A stretch of DNA of 64,000 nt from JBDHZK01 sp039811865 (GCA_039811865.1 JBDHZK010000001.1:25623-89622); one strand, 5' to 3'. Positions 50,561 to 60,449 are shown, numbered from the stretch's first letter. Numbers and translations are program-made. Notes: generated from the sequence alone by a model not told the origin.

Positions 50561-52000
50561 ATGCCCTTGATCACACCCGTAGAGGTGCTGCCGGCCGAGC
50601 AGCTCGGAGCGGTGCACTTCATCGCGATCGGGGGAGCGGGGATGAGCGGCATCGCGCAGCTCTTCCTCGACCGGGGGCTGGCCGTGAGCGGGAGCGACCA
50701 GGCCGATTCCCCTGCCCTGAACCAACTCCGCGAGCGGGGCGCGAGCGTGTTCGTGGGCCATGCCGCCGAGCAATTGGGCGCCGCCGAGACTGTGGTGGTA
50801 TCCAGCGCGATCCGGGAGTCCAACGTCGAACTTGCGCGGGCGCGCTCGCTGGGGCTACGGATATATCACCGCAGCGCCGCGCTTGCCTCGCTCATGATCG
50901 GTCACCGTGGCGTGGCGGTGACGGGAACCCACGGCAAGACCACTACGAGCGCGATGATCGCGCACGCGCTCACCGTGGCCGGTGCCGATCCCTCGTATGT
51001 GATCGGCTCTCCTTTGGCGTTGACCGGATCGAGTGCCCACACCGGCCGCGGACCAGCGTTCGTGGTGGAGGCCGACGAGAGCGACGGCTCCTTCCGGCAG
51101 TACCCCGCTCAGGTTGTCGTGGTTACCAATATCGAGGCCGACCATCTGGACAACTGGATCACCGAGGAGGCCTACGCCGAGGGCTTCGTCGAGCTCGCCA
51201 GCGCGAGCCAGGTCGAGTTGGTGGTCCTCAGCGCGGACGATCCCGGGACCGTTGCGCTGGCGCGACGGCTGGCGTCCAAGGCGGTCAAGGTGGTGACCTT
51301 TGGCACCGAACCAGCCGCCGACGTCCGGCTGATCGACCTTGAATTCGAGGGGACGACCGCGACCGCGCGCCTGGTGGCCGGTGATTTCACTGGCCCGCTC
51401 CGGCTGAGCGTCCCGGGCCGCTACAACCTGCTCAACGCCGCAGCCGCTTTCGTCGTCGGTCGCGAGCTAGGGATCGGCGCGGCGGAGTTGTTGGCCGCCG
51501 CGGCGACGTTCGGTGGCACTCACCGGCGCTTCGAGCACACCGCCACCGCCGCCGGCGTCCGGATCTACGACGACTACGCCCATCACCCGACGGAGGTCAG
51601 CGCCACGCTGGCGGCGGCCAGGACGGCGGCCGGTAAGGGGCGGGTCGTGGCTTGCTTCCAGCCACACCTGTTCACCCGGACGCGGGACCTTTCCGCCGAG
51701 TTTGGTGCCGCGCTGGCGCTGGCCGATCGGATCGTCGTCCTCGACATCTATCCAGCCCGGGAGGATCCGATTCCCGGGATCACGGGCAGGTTGGTCGCCG
51801 ATGCGGCGACCGCCCTCGCCGGGAGCGACCAGGTGTCCTACATCGCCGACAAGGACAATGGCGCGGAGGCACTGGCCGACATCGTCAGGCCCGGCGATCT
51901 CGTCTTGACCATCGGTGCCGGTGACGTCCATCTTCTGGGTCCGGCGTTGGCGCGGCTCCTGCAACTCCGAATGCCTCGGGCGGGTGCGCGTGCAGACTGA
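50561..52000 (+). CDS. murC: UDP-MurNAc--L-alanine ligase MurC
   Basis: A 479-residue ligase adding the first L-Ala. Motifs: HFIAIGGAGMSGIAQLFL, AVTGTHGKTTTSAMIAHA (ATP loop), VVEADESDGSF, TNIEADHLDNW, GGTHRRFEHTATAAG and IYDDYAHHPTEVSATL. The 3' end overlaps ftsQ by 11 bases, which forces coupling. Confidence 0.96.
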   Translation: MPLITPVEVLPAEQLGAVHFIAIGGAGMSGIAQLFLDRGLAVSGSDQADSPALNQLRERGASVFVGHAAEQLGAAETVVVSSAIRESNVELARARSLGLRIYHRSAALASLMIGHRGVAVTGTHGKTTTSAMIAHALTVAGADPSYVIGSPLALTGSSAHTGRGPAFVVEADESDGSFRQYPAQVVVVTNIEADHLDNWITEEAYAEGFVELASASQVELVVLSADDPGTVALARRLASKAVKVVTFGTEPAADVRLIDLEFEGTTATARLVAGDFTGPLRLSVPGRYNLLNAAAAFVVGRELGIGAAELLAAAATFGGTHRRFEHTATAAGVRIYDDYAHHPTEVSATLAAARTAAGKGRVVACFQPHLFTRTRDLSAEFGAALALADRIVVLDIYPAREDPIPGITGRLVADAATALAGSDQVSYIADKDNGAEALADIVRPGDLVLTIGAGDVHLLGPALARLLQLRMPRAGARAD

Positions 52001-52784
52001 CTCATCGGAGCCCGCGAGCACGCGCAAGCCCAACCCCGCGCCCGCCAAGACCCACAAGGGCCGGCGCGAACGGGTTGCGGACGTTACCGGCAGGATCGAC
52101 CTTCGCCGGCGGCAGTTGCGTCGGGTCAGGCTGCGACGAGCTGGTGTGATCGCGCTCGTCTTGGTGCTGGTCGGCGCCACCGGCTGGCTGTTTGGGTTCT
52201 CGTCGGTTTTCGCTGCCCGGAAGACCTCGATCAGCGGGAGCGTCATCGTGACGTCGGACGCCGTGGCCGCGGTGGCAGGCGTCCCGCTGGGGTCGCCACT
52301 GGCCACGATCGACCCCGGCCCCATCGCCCGTCGGGTCGCCGCTTTACCCTCGGTCGCCAGTGTCACGGTCACCCGGCAATGGCCCGACACGGTCGCGATC
52401 AAGGTGACCGAGCGGGTCGCCGCGTTCGCGGTGCTGAGCCCGGTCGGCGAGTACTGGCTGACCGATGCTTCGGGGGTCATCTTTCAGACGCTCCCGGTGA
52501 ATCCCAAGGGGATGCTGGTCGCTCAGCCGGGAAGCGTGGACGTCCGGCTGCTCAAAGACATCGCGACGGTCAGCGGTGCGCTTCCCAGCGCGCTGCGAAA
52601 CCGCGTGGGCCGGGTCCTAGCGCCCACCCCGGATTCCATCTCGCTGAACCTGAACGCCGGGGTTCAAGTCATCTGGGGCAGCGCCGACCAGTCCGAGCTG
52701 AAGGGCCAGGTCGCCGCTGCGCTCCTGAAGACGAATGCCCGCGTGATCGACGTCTCGGCCCCGACCGCCCCGGTGACCCGGTGA
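51990..52784 (+). CDS. ftsQ: Cell division protein FtsQ
   Basis: A 264-residue bitopic protein. The cytoplasmic part is about 50 residues, basic (KTHKGRRERV and RRRQLRRVRLRR), then one transmembrane helix (GVIALVLVLVGATGWLFGF). Next comes a POTRA domain: SSVFAARKTSISGSVIVTSDAVA-type start, VAALPSVASVTVTRQWPDTVAIKVTER, and an FtsQ beta domain. FtsQ scaffolds FtsL/FtsB at the septum. GTG 51990 is used; GTG 51984 is an alternative. Confidence 0.9.
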   Translation: MQTDSSEPASTRKPNPAPAKTHKGRRERVADVTGRIDLRRRQLRRVRLRRAGVIALVLVLVGATGWLFGFSSVFAARKTSISGSVIVTSDAVAAVAGVPLGSPLATIDPGPIARRVAALPSVASVTVTRQWPDTVAIKVTERVAAFAVLSPVGEYWLTDASGVIFQTLPVNPKGMLVAQPGSVDVRLLKDIATVSGALPSALRNRVGRVLAPTPDSISLNLNAGVQVIWGSADQSELKGQVAAALLKTNARVIDVSAPTAPVTR

Positions 52785-52978
52785 GCGTCTCGAATCGCCT
52801 GAGTCTGAACTTGAGGTTGAGGGACACGCCGCCGTTTCAGCCGCATTTGGACACCCCCCAACGGGTTCTCATAGCCTCGGGGGCACGCGGCGTTGGGTCA
52901 GTAGCTTCCCCTTGACCCCAACCCAACTCGAAACCTGGTTCTGACAACGGCGAACGCTCCTAGCACGAAGGTACTTTG
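52785..52978 (+). promoter_or_regulatory. ftsQ-ftsZ intergenic region with possible ftsZ promoter
   Basis: A 194-base gap, the longest among the dcw genes after mraZ. TTGGAC (52847-52852) and TAGCCT (52872-52877) could be -35 and -10 with a 19-base spacer. Separate ftsZ promoters in this gap are known in other actinomycetes. GAAGG at 52967-52971 is the ftsZ ribosome site. Confidence 0.38.
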
Positions 52979-54172
52979 GTGGGAACTGCATCCCAGAATT
53001 ACTTGGCCATCATCAAGGTCGTCGGCGTCGGAGGCGGCGGCGTGAACGCTGTCAACCGGATGATCGAAGCCGGGCTGCGCGGCGTCGAGTTCATCGCGGT
53101 GAACACCGACGCGCAGGCGCTCTTGATGAGCGACGCGGACGTGAAGCTGGACATCGGACGCGAACTGACCCGGGGGCTCGGCGCCGGAGCCGACCCCGAC
53201 AAGGGCCGCCAGGCAGCCGAAGACCACTCCGATGAGATCGAGGAGGTCCTCAAGGGGGCCGACATGGTTTTCGTCACGGCCGGCGAGGGCGGTGGCACCG
53301 GCACCGGTGGCGCGCCGATCGTGGCCCGAATCGCTCGATCACTGGGCGCCTTGACGATCGGCGTCGTCACCCGGCCGTTCAGCTTCGAGGGCAGGCGACG
53401 TTCGAACCAGGCGGAGAACGGCATCGCCACGCTGCGCGATGAGGTCGACACGCTCATTGTGATCCCGAACGACAAGCTGCTTCAGATGACCGACCATCAG
53501 GTCGCGATCCTGGACGCCTTCAAGCAGGCCGACCAAGTACTGATGCAGGGCGTCTCGGGCATCACCGACCTGATCACCACTCCGGGACTGATCAACCTCG
53601 ACTTTGCCGACGTCAAGGCGGTCATGCAGAACGCCGGCTCGGCGTTGATGGGCATCGGCTCGGCCCGCGGCGAGGACCGCGCCCGGGCCGCCGCGGAGAT
53701 GGCTGTGTCGTCTCCGCTGCTGGAGGCCAGCATCGACGGGGCGCATGGCGTGCTGCTGTCCATTGCCGGTGGGTCCGATCTGGGCCTGTTCGAGGTTTCC
53801 GCCGCCGCGAACCTGATCGAGGCCGCAGCCCACGAGGACGCGAACATCATCTTCGGCACGGTGATCGACGACGCCCTCGGCGACGAGGTTCGGGTCACCG
53901 TGATCGCGGCCGGCTTCGACGGAGGGCTACCCACCCGACGCCAGCAGAGCGTCGCCAGGCAGCAGGAGCTTCGCCAGCCGGTCGGTCCGCGCCAACCAAC
54001 CCAGCCGGCACCGGCGCCGCAACCCCAGCAACAGCAACAGCCCGCTCAGCCCGTCTCGCGGCCGGTGGCGCCGTCGCCGTACGAGGGTGCGCCGTCCCCG
54101 TTCGGCGGCCCGCGGCCTCAGCGCCCACGCAGTTCCGATGACGAACTGGACATTCCAGACTTCCTCAAGTAG
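52979..54172 (+). CDS. ftsZ: Cell division GTPase FtsZ
   Basis: A 397-residue tubulin homologue that forms the Z ring. GTP-binding signature: [14 protein letters not shown]1 loop [14 protein letters not shown]7 loop [13 protein letters not shown] with the catalytic Asp. A Gln/Pro-rich linker ([11 protein letters not shown]) leads to the C-terminal peptide [11 protein letters not shown], which contacts SepF and other partners. GTG 52979 has GAAGG seven bases upstream; TTG 52976 is less well spaced. Confidence 0.97.
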   Translation: MGTASQNYLAIIKVVGVGGGGVNAVNRMIEAGLRGVEFIAVNTDAQALLMSDADVKLDIGRELTRGLGAGADPDKGRQAAEDHSDEIEEVLKGADMVFVTAGEGGGTGTGGAPIVARIARSLGALTIGVVTRPFSFEGRRRSNQAENGIATLRDEVDTLIVIPNDKLLQMTDHQVAILDAFKQADQVLMQGVSGITDLITTPGLINLDFADVKAVMQNAGSALMGIGSARGEDRARAAAEMAVSSPLLEASIDGAHGVLLSIAGGSDLGLFEVSAAANLIEAAAHEDANIIFGTVIDDALGDEVRVTVIAAGFDGGLPTRRQQSVARQQELRQPVGPRQPTQPAPAPQPQQQQQPAQPVSRPVAPSPYEGAPSPFGGPRPQRPRSSDDELDIPDFLK

Positions 54173-54175
54173 GCG

Positions 54176-54943
54176 ATGTTCGCCTTCCGTAACGACCCCG
54201 GCACCGATGGTGTCGGGGTCGCCTTTACCGATCGGCACGGGGGAGTCAGCCGGGGCGGGTTCGCGTCGCTGAATTTGGGCCGAACGGACGAGGACGCCCT
54301 GGCGGACGTCGCGCAGAACTTCGATCGCGTTGCAGCCGAGCTGGGGGTTGCGTCCTTGTACGTCGTGCATCAGGTGCACGGCACGCAGGTCGTGGTCGCC
54401 GGCGCCGAGGAGTTGGCAAGCTGGGGGCCGAAGTCCGCGCTCGGGGACGCCGTCCCAGGCCAACCTCGAATCGACGTGGCCGACGCGATCGTGACCGCCG
54501 AGACCGGGGTGGCCTTGTGCGTGCGAGTTGCCGACTGCCTGCCCGTCGTCTTGGCCGACCCCGCCAGTCGGGTGATCGGCGTCGCCCACGCGGGGCGCGA
54601 GGGGCTCGCTGCCGGCGTCCTACCCGAGACCGTCGAGGCCATGCGCCGCGCTGGCGCCGAGCAGATTGCGGCGTGGATCGGGCCGCACATCTGCGGTCGC
54701 TGCTACGAGGTGGGCGACGACGTGGCGGAACGGGTAGGCCGCCGCCTGCCCGAAGCGGTGGCAAAGACTGCGTGGGGCACGACCTCGCTGGATCTCGGCG
54801 CCGCCGCGATCGCTCAACTCGAGGCCCTCGAGTGCTCACTGCGCTGGGTGGGGCCGTGCACGCGTACGAGTCCCGACCTGTTCTCGCACCGCCGCGACGG
54901 CGCTCAAGCGGGCCGCCAGGCGGGTCTGGCCTGGTTGACCTGA
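54176..54943 (+). CDS. pgeF: Laccase-domain purine nucleosidase/oxidase (YfiH/PgeF family)
   Basis: A 255-residue member of the DUF152/multicopper-like family placed after ftsZ in most actinomycetes. Zn-site motifs HQVHGTQVV, RVADCLPVVLAD and GVAHAGREGLAAG are intact, with WIGPHICGRCYEVG near 170. Family members act on purine nucleosides, and in E. coli YfiH corrects misincorporated serine in the muropeptide. Starts three bases after the ftsZ stop. Confidence 0.9.
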   Translation: MFAFRNDPGTDGVGVAFTDRHGGVSRGGFASLNLGRTDEDALADVAQNFDRVAAELGVASLYVVHQVHGTQVVVAGAEELASWGPKSALGDAVPGQPRIDVADAIVTAETGVALCVRVADCLPVVLADPASRVIGVAHAGREGLAAGVLPETVEAMRRAGAEQIAAWIGPHICGRCYEVGDDVAERVGRRLPEAVAKTAWGTTSLDLGAAAIAQLEALECSLRWVGPCTRTSPDLFSHRRDGAQAGRQAGLAWLT

Positions 54944-55045
54944 TCGGCTCGATCCCGCGGCGCGTGTCGAGGGGCCGGATGCTCGGCGCGCCGCGGCTCG
55001 GACTGTAATGTCGAAGCGACTCGCCGGATAGCTGGAGGACGAACG

Positions 55046-55591
55046 ATGGCGGACAGACTGAAGAAGGCAGCCGTTTGGCTTGGCCTGATGTCGGACGGCT
55101 CCTACGACGACCCGGACGCCGAGTTGACTCAGGACTACGCCCGCACTCAGCCGCGGGACGCCCAGTCGCGCGGTCAGCAGCCCCGCGAGCGGTGGTCGCA
55201 GTCCAGCGGTCAGATCGAGGGCGAGGCATCCGTCACCACGCTGGACTCGCGGCGCGCGGCTCCGCCGGAGCCCATCGCGGCCACAGCGTCGGCGCCGGCC
55301 CCCCGCATCGCCGACCTCACCCGGATCCACACGCTGCACCCCCGGACCTACAACGAGGCCCGCACCATCGGCGAGAACTTCCGAGACGGCGTCCCGGTGA
55401 TCATGAACCTGTCCGACATGGAGGACGCGGACGCGAAGCGTCTCGTCGATTTTTCTGCCGGGCTCACCTTTGGCCTGCGTGGCACCATAGAGCGCATTAC
55501 CAGCAAGGTGTTCCTGCTGTCGCCGCAGAACGTGAACGTCGCGGCCGAGGACAAGGAGCGCATCGCCGGGGGGTTCTTCAACCAGAGCTAG
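55046..55591 (+). CDS. sepF: Cell division protein SepF
   Basis: A 181-residue Z-ring membrane anchor. The N-terminal amphipathic helix is [15 protein letters not shown] long disordered linker rich in Gln/Arg/Ser follows, and the SepF core spans about 95-181 ([56 protein letters not shown]). GGAGG lies before ATG 55046. The yggS-type gene usual between pgeF and sepF is absent; the gap is only 102 bases and contains an imperfect GC hairpin (54955-54996). Confidence 0.94.
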   Translation: MADRLKKAAVWLGLMSDGSYDDPDAELTQDYARTQPRDAQSRGQQPRERWSQSSGQIEGEASVTTLDSRRAAPPEPIAATASAPAPRIADLTRIHTLHPRTYNEARTIGENFRDGVPVIMNLSDMEDADAKRLVDFSAGLTFGLRGTIERITSKVFLLSPQNVNVAAEDKERIAGGFFNQS

Positions 55592-55603
55592 CAGGGGGCA
55601 ATC

Positions 55604-55879
55604 GTGGGTCTGGTCCGAGCAATCGCCTACTGGGTCCTGTGGTCGTACTCGATGGTCCTCATCGGCCGAGTCATCTTGTCCTTCATCCCGCTGTTCGTTC
55701 GTGACTGGCGTCCGCGTGGGCTGATGCTGTTGATCGCCGAAACGGTCTACACCCTGACCGATCCGCCCCTGCGCTTCATCGGACGATTCGTCCCCCCATT
55801 GCGGTTGGGCTCGGTCGTTCTGGACCTCGGCGTGCTGTTGCTCTTCATGGCGTTGAGCCTCGCCATGGCGCTCGTCTGA
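55604..55879 (+). CDS. YggT-family membrane protein
   Basis: A 91-residue protein with two hydrophobic segments (VLWSYSMVLIGRVILSFIP and LDLGVLLLFMALSLAMAL) and the YggT pattern TVYTLTDPPLRFIGRFVPPLR between them. The family is conserved beside sepF/divIVA in Gram-positive dcw clusters; role unclear, possibly osmotic or division-linked. GTG 55604 starts 12 bases after sepF. Confidence 0.9.
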   Translation: MGLVRAIAYWVLWSYSMVLIGRVILSFIPLFVRDWRPRGLMLLIAETVYTLTDPPLRFIGRFVPPLRLGSVVLDLGVLLLFMALSLAMALV

Positions 55880-55998
55880 TCCTTTGGCCAACGGCGGCGG
55901 GCAGGAGTAGCCTGGGGAACCCGGTGCCGAGCCGGGATGCGCTGTGGTTGCGCCAGTTTCGTTCTGTACATGTTCCCGAAACGGGGGGTAGGCAAGTA

Positions 55999-56892
55999 AT
56001 GACGCTCAGCTTGGACGAGGTTCGCACGACCCGATTCCACTTGGCTCGCCGAAATGGCTATGAGCCGCAGGATGTGGACACGTTCGTCGACAAGGTCGAG
56101 GCGACCATGACGCAGCTGACCGAGGAGAACGAGACCCTGCGCAAGCAGGTCGAAGCGCTGCGGGACGCTGCCCAGGCGGAGCCGGCTGCGGCTGGCGACG
56201 GTGCCGATGCCTCGTCCAGAATTGCCGAACTCGAGGCCGAGAACGCCGAGTTGCGCGGTCGTCTGGAAACGCCTGCAGAGCAGCCGGTCGAGTCCGACGA
56301 TCGGGACGCCCGCATCAGCGAGTTGGAGTTGGAGAACACCGAGCTGCACCTCCAGGTCGAGGGCCTGATGGAGACCGCCGCGGCTGCCTCCAGCCAGGCC
56401 GATGCCGGCAGTGAGCCGGCTGCCCCGCAGTCGCTCATCGTGACCACCAGCGCGGAGGCGTCCCCAGCGGTGATTCGCCTCGTCCAGTTGGCGACCGAGC
56501 AAGCCGAGCAGGTCGTCGGGGATGCCCGCGCCGAGGCGGAGCGGCTGGTGGCAGAGGCGCGCGCTCGAGGCGAGGAATCAGAAGCGCAGGCCCGGGCAGG
56601 TGCCGAGCAGTTGAAGGCGGATACGCAAAGCCGCCGGGACGAGGTCGAGGCCGAACTTGAGGCCAGGCGCGCTGAGATCCTAGGTTCCCTGGAGTCGGAC
56701 CGCGAGGCGCTGGCCGCGCACGTGGACTCGTTGAGGTCGTTCGAGGGCGACTATCGCCAGCGTCTGCGCGATCATCTGAATGAGCACATCGCCAATCTGG
56801 AGGCAGCCCGGTTCGAGCCGGAAACCGCGCCGAGCGCGCCCCCGGAGAACTCTGGAACCCCGCGCCTAGACGCGCTGCTGAATAACGAGTAG
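55999..56892 (+). CDS. divIVA: Polar growth / division scaffold DivIVA (Wag31)
   Basis: A 297-residue coiled-coil protein. The DivIVA N-terminal domain (LSLDEVRTTRFHLARRNGYEP, then DVDTFVDKVEATM) targets curved membrane. Two long coiled-coil stretches follow, separated by a Ser/Ala linker near 145-155. In actinomycetes DivIVA directs tip growth and cell wall synthesis and is phosphorylated by PASTA kinases such as the one encoded upstream. ATG 55999 is chosen over the upstream in-frame ATG (55924), which precedes the conserved domain and overlaps no promoter evidence. It ends before a strong terminator. Confidence 0.93.
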   Translation: MTLSLDEVRTTRFHLARRNGYEPQDVDTFVDKVEATMTQLTEENETLRKQVEALRDAAQAEPAAAGDGADASSRIAELEAENAELRGRLETPAEQPVESDDRDARISELELENTELHLQVEGLMETAAAASSQADAGSEPAAPQSLIVTTSAEASPAVIRLVQLATEQAEQVVGDARAEAERLVAEARARGEESEAQARAGAEQLKADTQSRRDEVEAELEARRAEILGSLESDREALAAHVDSLRSFEGDYRQRLRDHLNEHIANLEAARFEPETAPSAPPENSGTPRLDALLNNE

Positions 56893-56905
56893 CACTGACC
56901 TTTGC

Positions 56906-56939
56906 GAAAGCCGCCCCCAGCACAGTGGGGGCGGCTTTC
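56906..56939 (+). terminator. Strong intrinsic-type terminator after divIVA
   Basis: GAAAGCCGCCCCCA and TGGGGGCGGCTTTC form a perfect 14-bp stem around a six-base loop, followed by a T-containing tail. It closes the dcw cluster. Confidence 0.85.
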
Positions 56940-57031
56940 CTCGTTCGTACGCTTTTGGTAACCCGGGCGCCAGTGCGTTTTTGCCCGGTGGTACTGTGCG
57001 GACCTCAAACCGCAACTCAAAGGAGTGGCCG

Positions 57032-57472
57032 ATGCCTTCGGCTCGCAAACCAGCGGCCTCGGCCGATCCTGAGGAGGACCAGGTGATCCCGGTCCTTCCT
57101 GGTGAGGACCCCTGGACGCCGGAGGAGCTCGCGGAGATCCGTGAGGAGTTACACGAGGAGGCCGCCCGGATGCGCCACGCGATCGGCGTAGCCGAAGCCG
57201 AGCTGGTCGGGCTATTGCGCGACACGGCCGAGGGCGCCGGGCGCGACCCGGCGGACGTGGGGTCGTCCAACTTCGAACGCGATCAGGAGATGTCGCTGGC
57301 TCACAATGCCCGCGAGATGCTGGATCAGGTCCAGTTGGCCTTGCGGATGTTGGACAACGGCCAATACGGCAGTTGCGAGTCCTGCGGACGTCCGATCGGC
57401 AAGGCTCGGCTTCAAGTCTTTCCCCGGGCGACGATGTGCGTGGCCTGCAAGCAGCGCGAGGAACGGCGATAG
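57032..57472 (+). CDS. DksA/TraR-type C4 zinc-finger protein
   Basis: A 146-residue protein. An acidic helical region of about 100 residues (ELAEIREELHEEAARMRHAI) leads to a four-cysteine zinc finger (CESCGRPIGKARL, then MCVACKQREE). DksA relatives bind the RNA polymerase secondary channel and tune transcription with ppGpp; the typical acidic coiled-coil-tip pair cannot be confirmed here. AAAGGAG precedes ATG 57032. It lies five bases before lspA and probably shares its mRNA. Confidence 0.85.
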   Translation: MPSARKPAASADPEEDQVIPVLPGEDPWTPEELAEIREELHEEAARMRHAIGVAEAELVGLLRDTAEGAGRDPADVGSSNFERDQEMSLAHNAREMLDQVQLALRMLDNGQYGSCESCGRPIGKARLQVFPRATMCVACKQREERR

Positions 57473-57477
57473 CGGCG

Positions 57478-58077
57478 GTGCCTCGCCCCGACGCGGTCAT
57501 CCCCGCAGCGCGGGCTCGTTGGCTGATCGGGGCGATCGCAATCCTGGGCTACGCGTTGGACCAGGGGTCAAAGGCCGCTGTGCTGGCTTGGCTGGATCCT
57601 CAGGATCCTGTTCGGCTACTTGGTGGCCTCCTCACGTTCCGGTTGGTCTTCAACCCCGGGGCGGCATTCAGCCTGGGCGAGAACCTCACGGTGGGTCTCA
57701 CTTGTCTGGCTATCGGCGCGCTGGCATTCGTGCTGCTGTGGATGTCGCCCAGGGTGCGGAACCGACTCTGGGCCGTCGCCACCGGATTGCTGGCCTGCGG
57801 CATCGCCGGGAACCTCACGGATCGCCTCTTTCGGCCGCCCGGTCCCTTTCGCGGTGAGGTCGTCGATTTCATTTCGCTGCCCTACTTCGCGATCTTCAAC
57901 GTCGCCGACATGTGCTTGGTTGCGGCGGTCGTCGTGATCATCGCCAACTCCTTCTTCTCCCCGGTCACGATGGCGGGCGCCCGAGTGGCGCCCGAGGGCG
58001 AGCGTCCTGACTCCCGGGGCGGAGTCAAGGAAGTGGATGCGGAGGGCACGAAGGACGTCGGGTCCGAACGATCATGA
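57478..58077 (+). CDS. lspA: Lipoprotein signal peptidase (SPase II)
   Basis: A 199-residue membrane aspartyl protease that removes signal peptides from prolipoproteins, such as the HExxH and RNase lipoproteins encoded in this window. Four helices are seen; catalytic Asps lie in [10 protein letters not shown] and [17 protein letters not shown]. Also DQGSKAAV and FNPGAAFSL. An extra charged tail of about 35 residues follows the last helix. GTG 57478 is used. Confidence 0.93.
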   Translation: MPRPDAVIPAARARWLIGAIAILGYALDQGSKAAVLAWLDPQDPVRLLGGLLTFRLVFNPGAAFSLGENLTVGLTCLAIGALAFVLLWMSPRVRNRLWAVATGLLACGIAGNLTDRLFRPPGPFRGEVVDFISLPYFAIFNVADMCLVAAVVVIIANSFFSPVTMAGARVAPEGERPDSRGGVKEVDAEGTKDVGSERS

Positions 58078-58994
58078 CCGCCATCCACCTGGTTCCAGAT
58101 GGGTTGGCGGGCGAGCGGGTGGACACGGCCGCGTCCCGGATGACTGGGCTGAGTCGTTCCCGCATCGCTGAGTTGGCTGCCCAGGGTGGTGTTCGGGTTG
58201 ATGGGTTGCCGGTCGGTAAGTCGGACAGGATTCGGGGGGGTGCGCTCCTCGAGGTCGACGTCGAGTCCGTCCCGGTGGCGCGAGTGGTTCCCGCAGCGGT
58301 GGCGGGGATGAAGATCGTCCACGACGACCCGGACATCGTGGTGGTCGACAAGCCCCCAGGGGTAGCGGCGCACCCGTCCCTTGGTTGGGAGGGTCCGTCG
58401 GTGGTCGAACACTTGGCCGCAGCGGGCTTCCGAATCTCAACGTCGGGAGCGGCCGAGCGGCAGGGGATCGTGCAGCGGCTGGACGTCGGCACGTCCGGCC
58501 TGATGGTGGTCGCCAAGAGCGAGCCCGCCTACACGGCGTTGAAGCGGGCGTTTCGCGATCGCGAGGTGGCCAAGGTCTACCAGGCGCTGGCGCAGGGGCA
58601 CCCCGACCCCTTTGTGGGCACGATCGATGCGCCCATCGGCCGTCATCCCGGAGCCGAGTACAAGATGGCGGTGGTCTCGGGGGGACGGCATGCGGTCACG
58701 CACTACGAGACGATCGAGGCGCTTCGCCACCTGACTCTGCTGAAGATCCGGCTCGAAACCGGGCGCACCCACCAGATCAGGGTGCACCTGGCGGCCATCG
58801 GGCACCCCTGCGCCGGCGACCCGACCTACGGACCGAATCCGCCACTCGCGCAAAAGCTGGGCCTGGACAGGCAGTGGCTGCACGCTTGTGAGCTCGGCTT
58901 CACGCATCCGGCGACTGGTCGACATGTGTCGTTCACCTCCGATTCCCCAGATGATCTGAAATGGGCGCTGGAGGTGGCCAAGGGCCTGAAATAG
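58074..58994 (+). CDS. rluD: RluD-family 23S rRNA pseudouridine synthase
   Basis: A 306-residue enzyme with an N-terminal S4 RNA-binding domain ([18 protein letters not shown]) and a pseudouridine synthase domain with catalytic Asp in [17 protein letters not shown]. Also [11 protein letters not shown], and [16 protein letters not shown]. It isomerises uridines in large-subunit rRNA. It overlaps lspA by four bases, a widely conserved pairing. Confidence 0.94.
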   Translation: MTAIHLVPDGLAGERVDTAASRMTGLSRSRIAELAAQGGVRVDGLPVGKSDRIRGGALLEVDVESVPVARVVPAAVAGMKIVHDDPDIVVVDKPPGVAAHPSLGWEGPSVVEHLAAAGFRISTSGAAERQGIVQRLDVGTSGLMVVAKSEPAYTALKRAFRDREVAKVYQALAQGHPDPFVGTIDAPIGRHPGAEYKMAVVSGGRHAVTHYETIEALRHLTLLKIRLETGRTHQIRVHLAAIGHPCAGDPTYGPNPPLAQKLGLDRQWLHACELGFTHPATGRHVSFTSDSPDDLKWALEVAKGLK

Positions 58995-59018
58995 CCCTGA
59001 GTACCGACGATGCCGGAC

Positions 59019-59024
59019 TAGGGT
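59019..59024 (+). promoter_or_regulatory. -10 element for leaderless pyruvate kinase gene
   Basis: TAGGGT ends six bases before GTG 59031 with no ribosome-binding site. This indicates GTG 59031 (protein starting MRRAKIVCTLGP) and not TTG 59025 as the start. Confidence 0.55.
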
Positions 59025-59030
59025 TTGGGT

Positions 59031-60437
59031 GTGCGTAGAGCAAAGATCGTTTGCACGCTCGGGCCGGCCACCGACACGCTGGAGAAAGTCACGCAGCTGG
59101 TCGAGGCGGGAGCCGACGTTTTCCGACTGAACATGAGCCACGGTGATCACGCCGATCACGCCCGAAGGCTCCAGATCGTCCGCGAAGCAGGACGGGCCTG
59201 CAATCGCACGGTCGCCGTCTTCGCGGACCTGCAAGGACCGAAGATTCGGCTCGGCCGGTTCGCGGACGGACCGTGCATCCTTGAAGACGGTGTCGAGTTC
59301 ACGATCACCACCGACGACTGCCCCGGGGACGTCCACAGGGTCTCCACCACTCTCAAGACACTTCCCGAGGACGTCAAGGTTGGCGACACGATCCTCGTCG
59401 ACGACGGCAAGATCCAACTCACGGCGACCGCCGTGAGCGATACCGACGTAACTACGCAGGTGGTTGTCGGTGGCCCGGTCAGCAATAACAAGGGCATCAA
59501 CCTGCCCGGCGTTGCGGTCAGCGTCCCCGCCCTGAGCGAAAAGGACACCGACGACCTGCGGTGGGCACTGCGCAACGGTGTCGACATGATCGCCTTGTCG
59601 TTCGTGCGCTCCGCCGAGGACATCGACGCCGTCCACGCCGTGATGTCGGAAGAGGGCCGGACGCTGCCGGTCATCGGCAAGCTCGAGAAGCCGCAGGCGC
59701 TGGAGAACCTCGAAGCCATCATCGACGCCTTCGACGCCTTCATGGTCGCCCGGGGGGACCTCGGCGTGGAGTTGCCGCCCGAGCAGGTCCCGGCCGCCCA
59801 GAAGGAGATCATCAACGCCGCGCGGCGTTGGGCGAAGCCGGTGATCGTGGCGACCCAGATGCTGGAGTCGATGATCAGTTCCCCCCGGCCGACTCGGGCC
59901 GAGACGTCGGACGTAGCCAACGCCGTCCTGGACGGCACGGACGCGGTCATGCTTTCGGGCGAGACCGCCGTCGGCAAGTACGCGGTCGAGGCCGTGAAGA
60001 TCATGGCGCGGATCATCGAGGCCACTGAGGAACACGGCCTCGAGCACATCTCGCGGATCAACTGGGACCCGCACACGGTCGGAGGCGTGATCGCCAAGGC
60101 CGCGGCCGAGGTGGCCGAACGCGTCGGCGCGCGTTACCTCGTCGGCTTCAGCCGCTCCGGCGACACGGTTCGTCGGTTGTCCCGGCTGCGCTCTCGTATT
60201 CCGGTGATCGCGTTCACCCCGGACGAGGAGGTCAGCCGCGATCTCGCCCTGATCTGGGGTGTCCGGACCTTCGTCACTCCGGTCTGGGACACGGTCGACC
60301 AAGCCGTGCGGCAGGTGGAGGCGACGATGACAGGCAGCAGCTTGGTCGAAAGCGGCGACCGGATCGTCATCGTGTCCGGCACCACCTCCAGCACCACTGG
60401 CACCACCAACGCCCTGCGGGTGCATTCGATCCCGTGA
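59031..60437 (+). CDS. pyk: Pyruvate kinase
   Basis: A 468-residue glycolytic enzyme transferring phosphate from PEP to ADP. Motifs: RRAKIVCTLGPAT, VFRLNMSHGDH, ADLQGPKIRLG, IGKLEKPQALENL, FMVARGDLGVELP, KPVIVATQMLESMI and DAVMLSGETAVGKY. Length is standard; no PEP-utiliser extra domain is present. Probably monocistronic, flanked by its own promoter and terminator. Confidence 0.97.
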   Translation: MRRAKIVCTLGPATDTLEKVTQLVEAGADVFRLNMSHGDHADHARRLQIVREAGRACNRTVAVFADLQGPKIRLGRFADGPCILEDGVEFTITTDDCPGDVHRVSTTLKTLPEDVKVGDTILVDDGKIQLTATAVSDTDVTTQVVVGGPVSNNKGINLPGVAVSVPALSEKDTDDLRWALRNGVDMIALSFVRSAEDIDAVHAVMSEEGRTLPVIGKLEKPQALENLEAIIDAFDAFMVARGDLGVELPPEQVPAAQKEIINAARRWAKPVIVATQMLESMISSPRPTRAETSDVANAVLDGTDAVMLSGETAVGKYAVEAVKIMARIIEATEEHGLEHISRINWDPHTVGGVIAKAAAEVAERVGARYLVGFSRSGDTVRRLSRLRSRIPVIAFTPDEEVSRDLALIWGVRTFVTPVWDTVDQAVRQVEATMTGSSLVESGDRIVIVSGTTSSTTGTTNALRVHSIP

Positions 60438-60449
60438 CGGTGGCAACAA

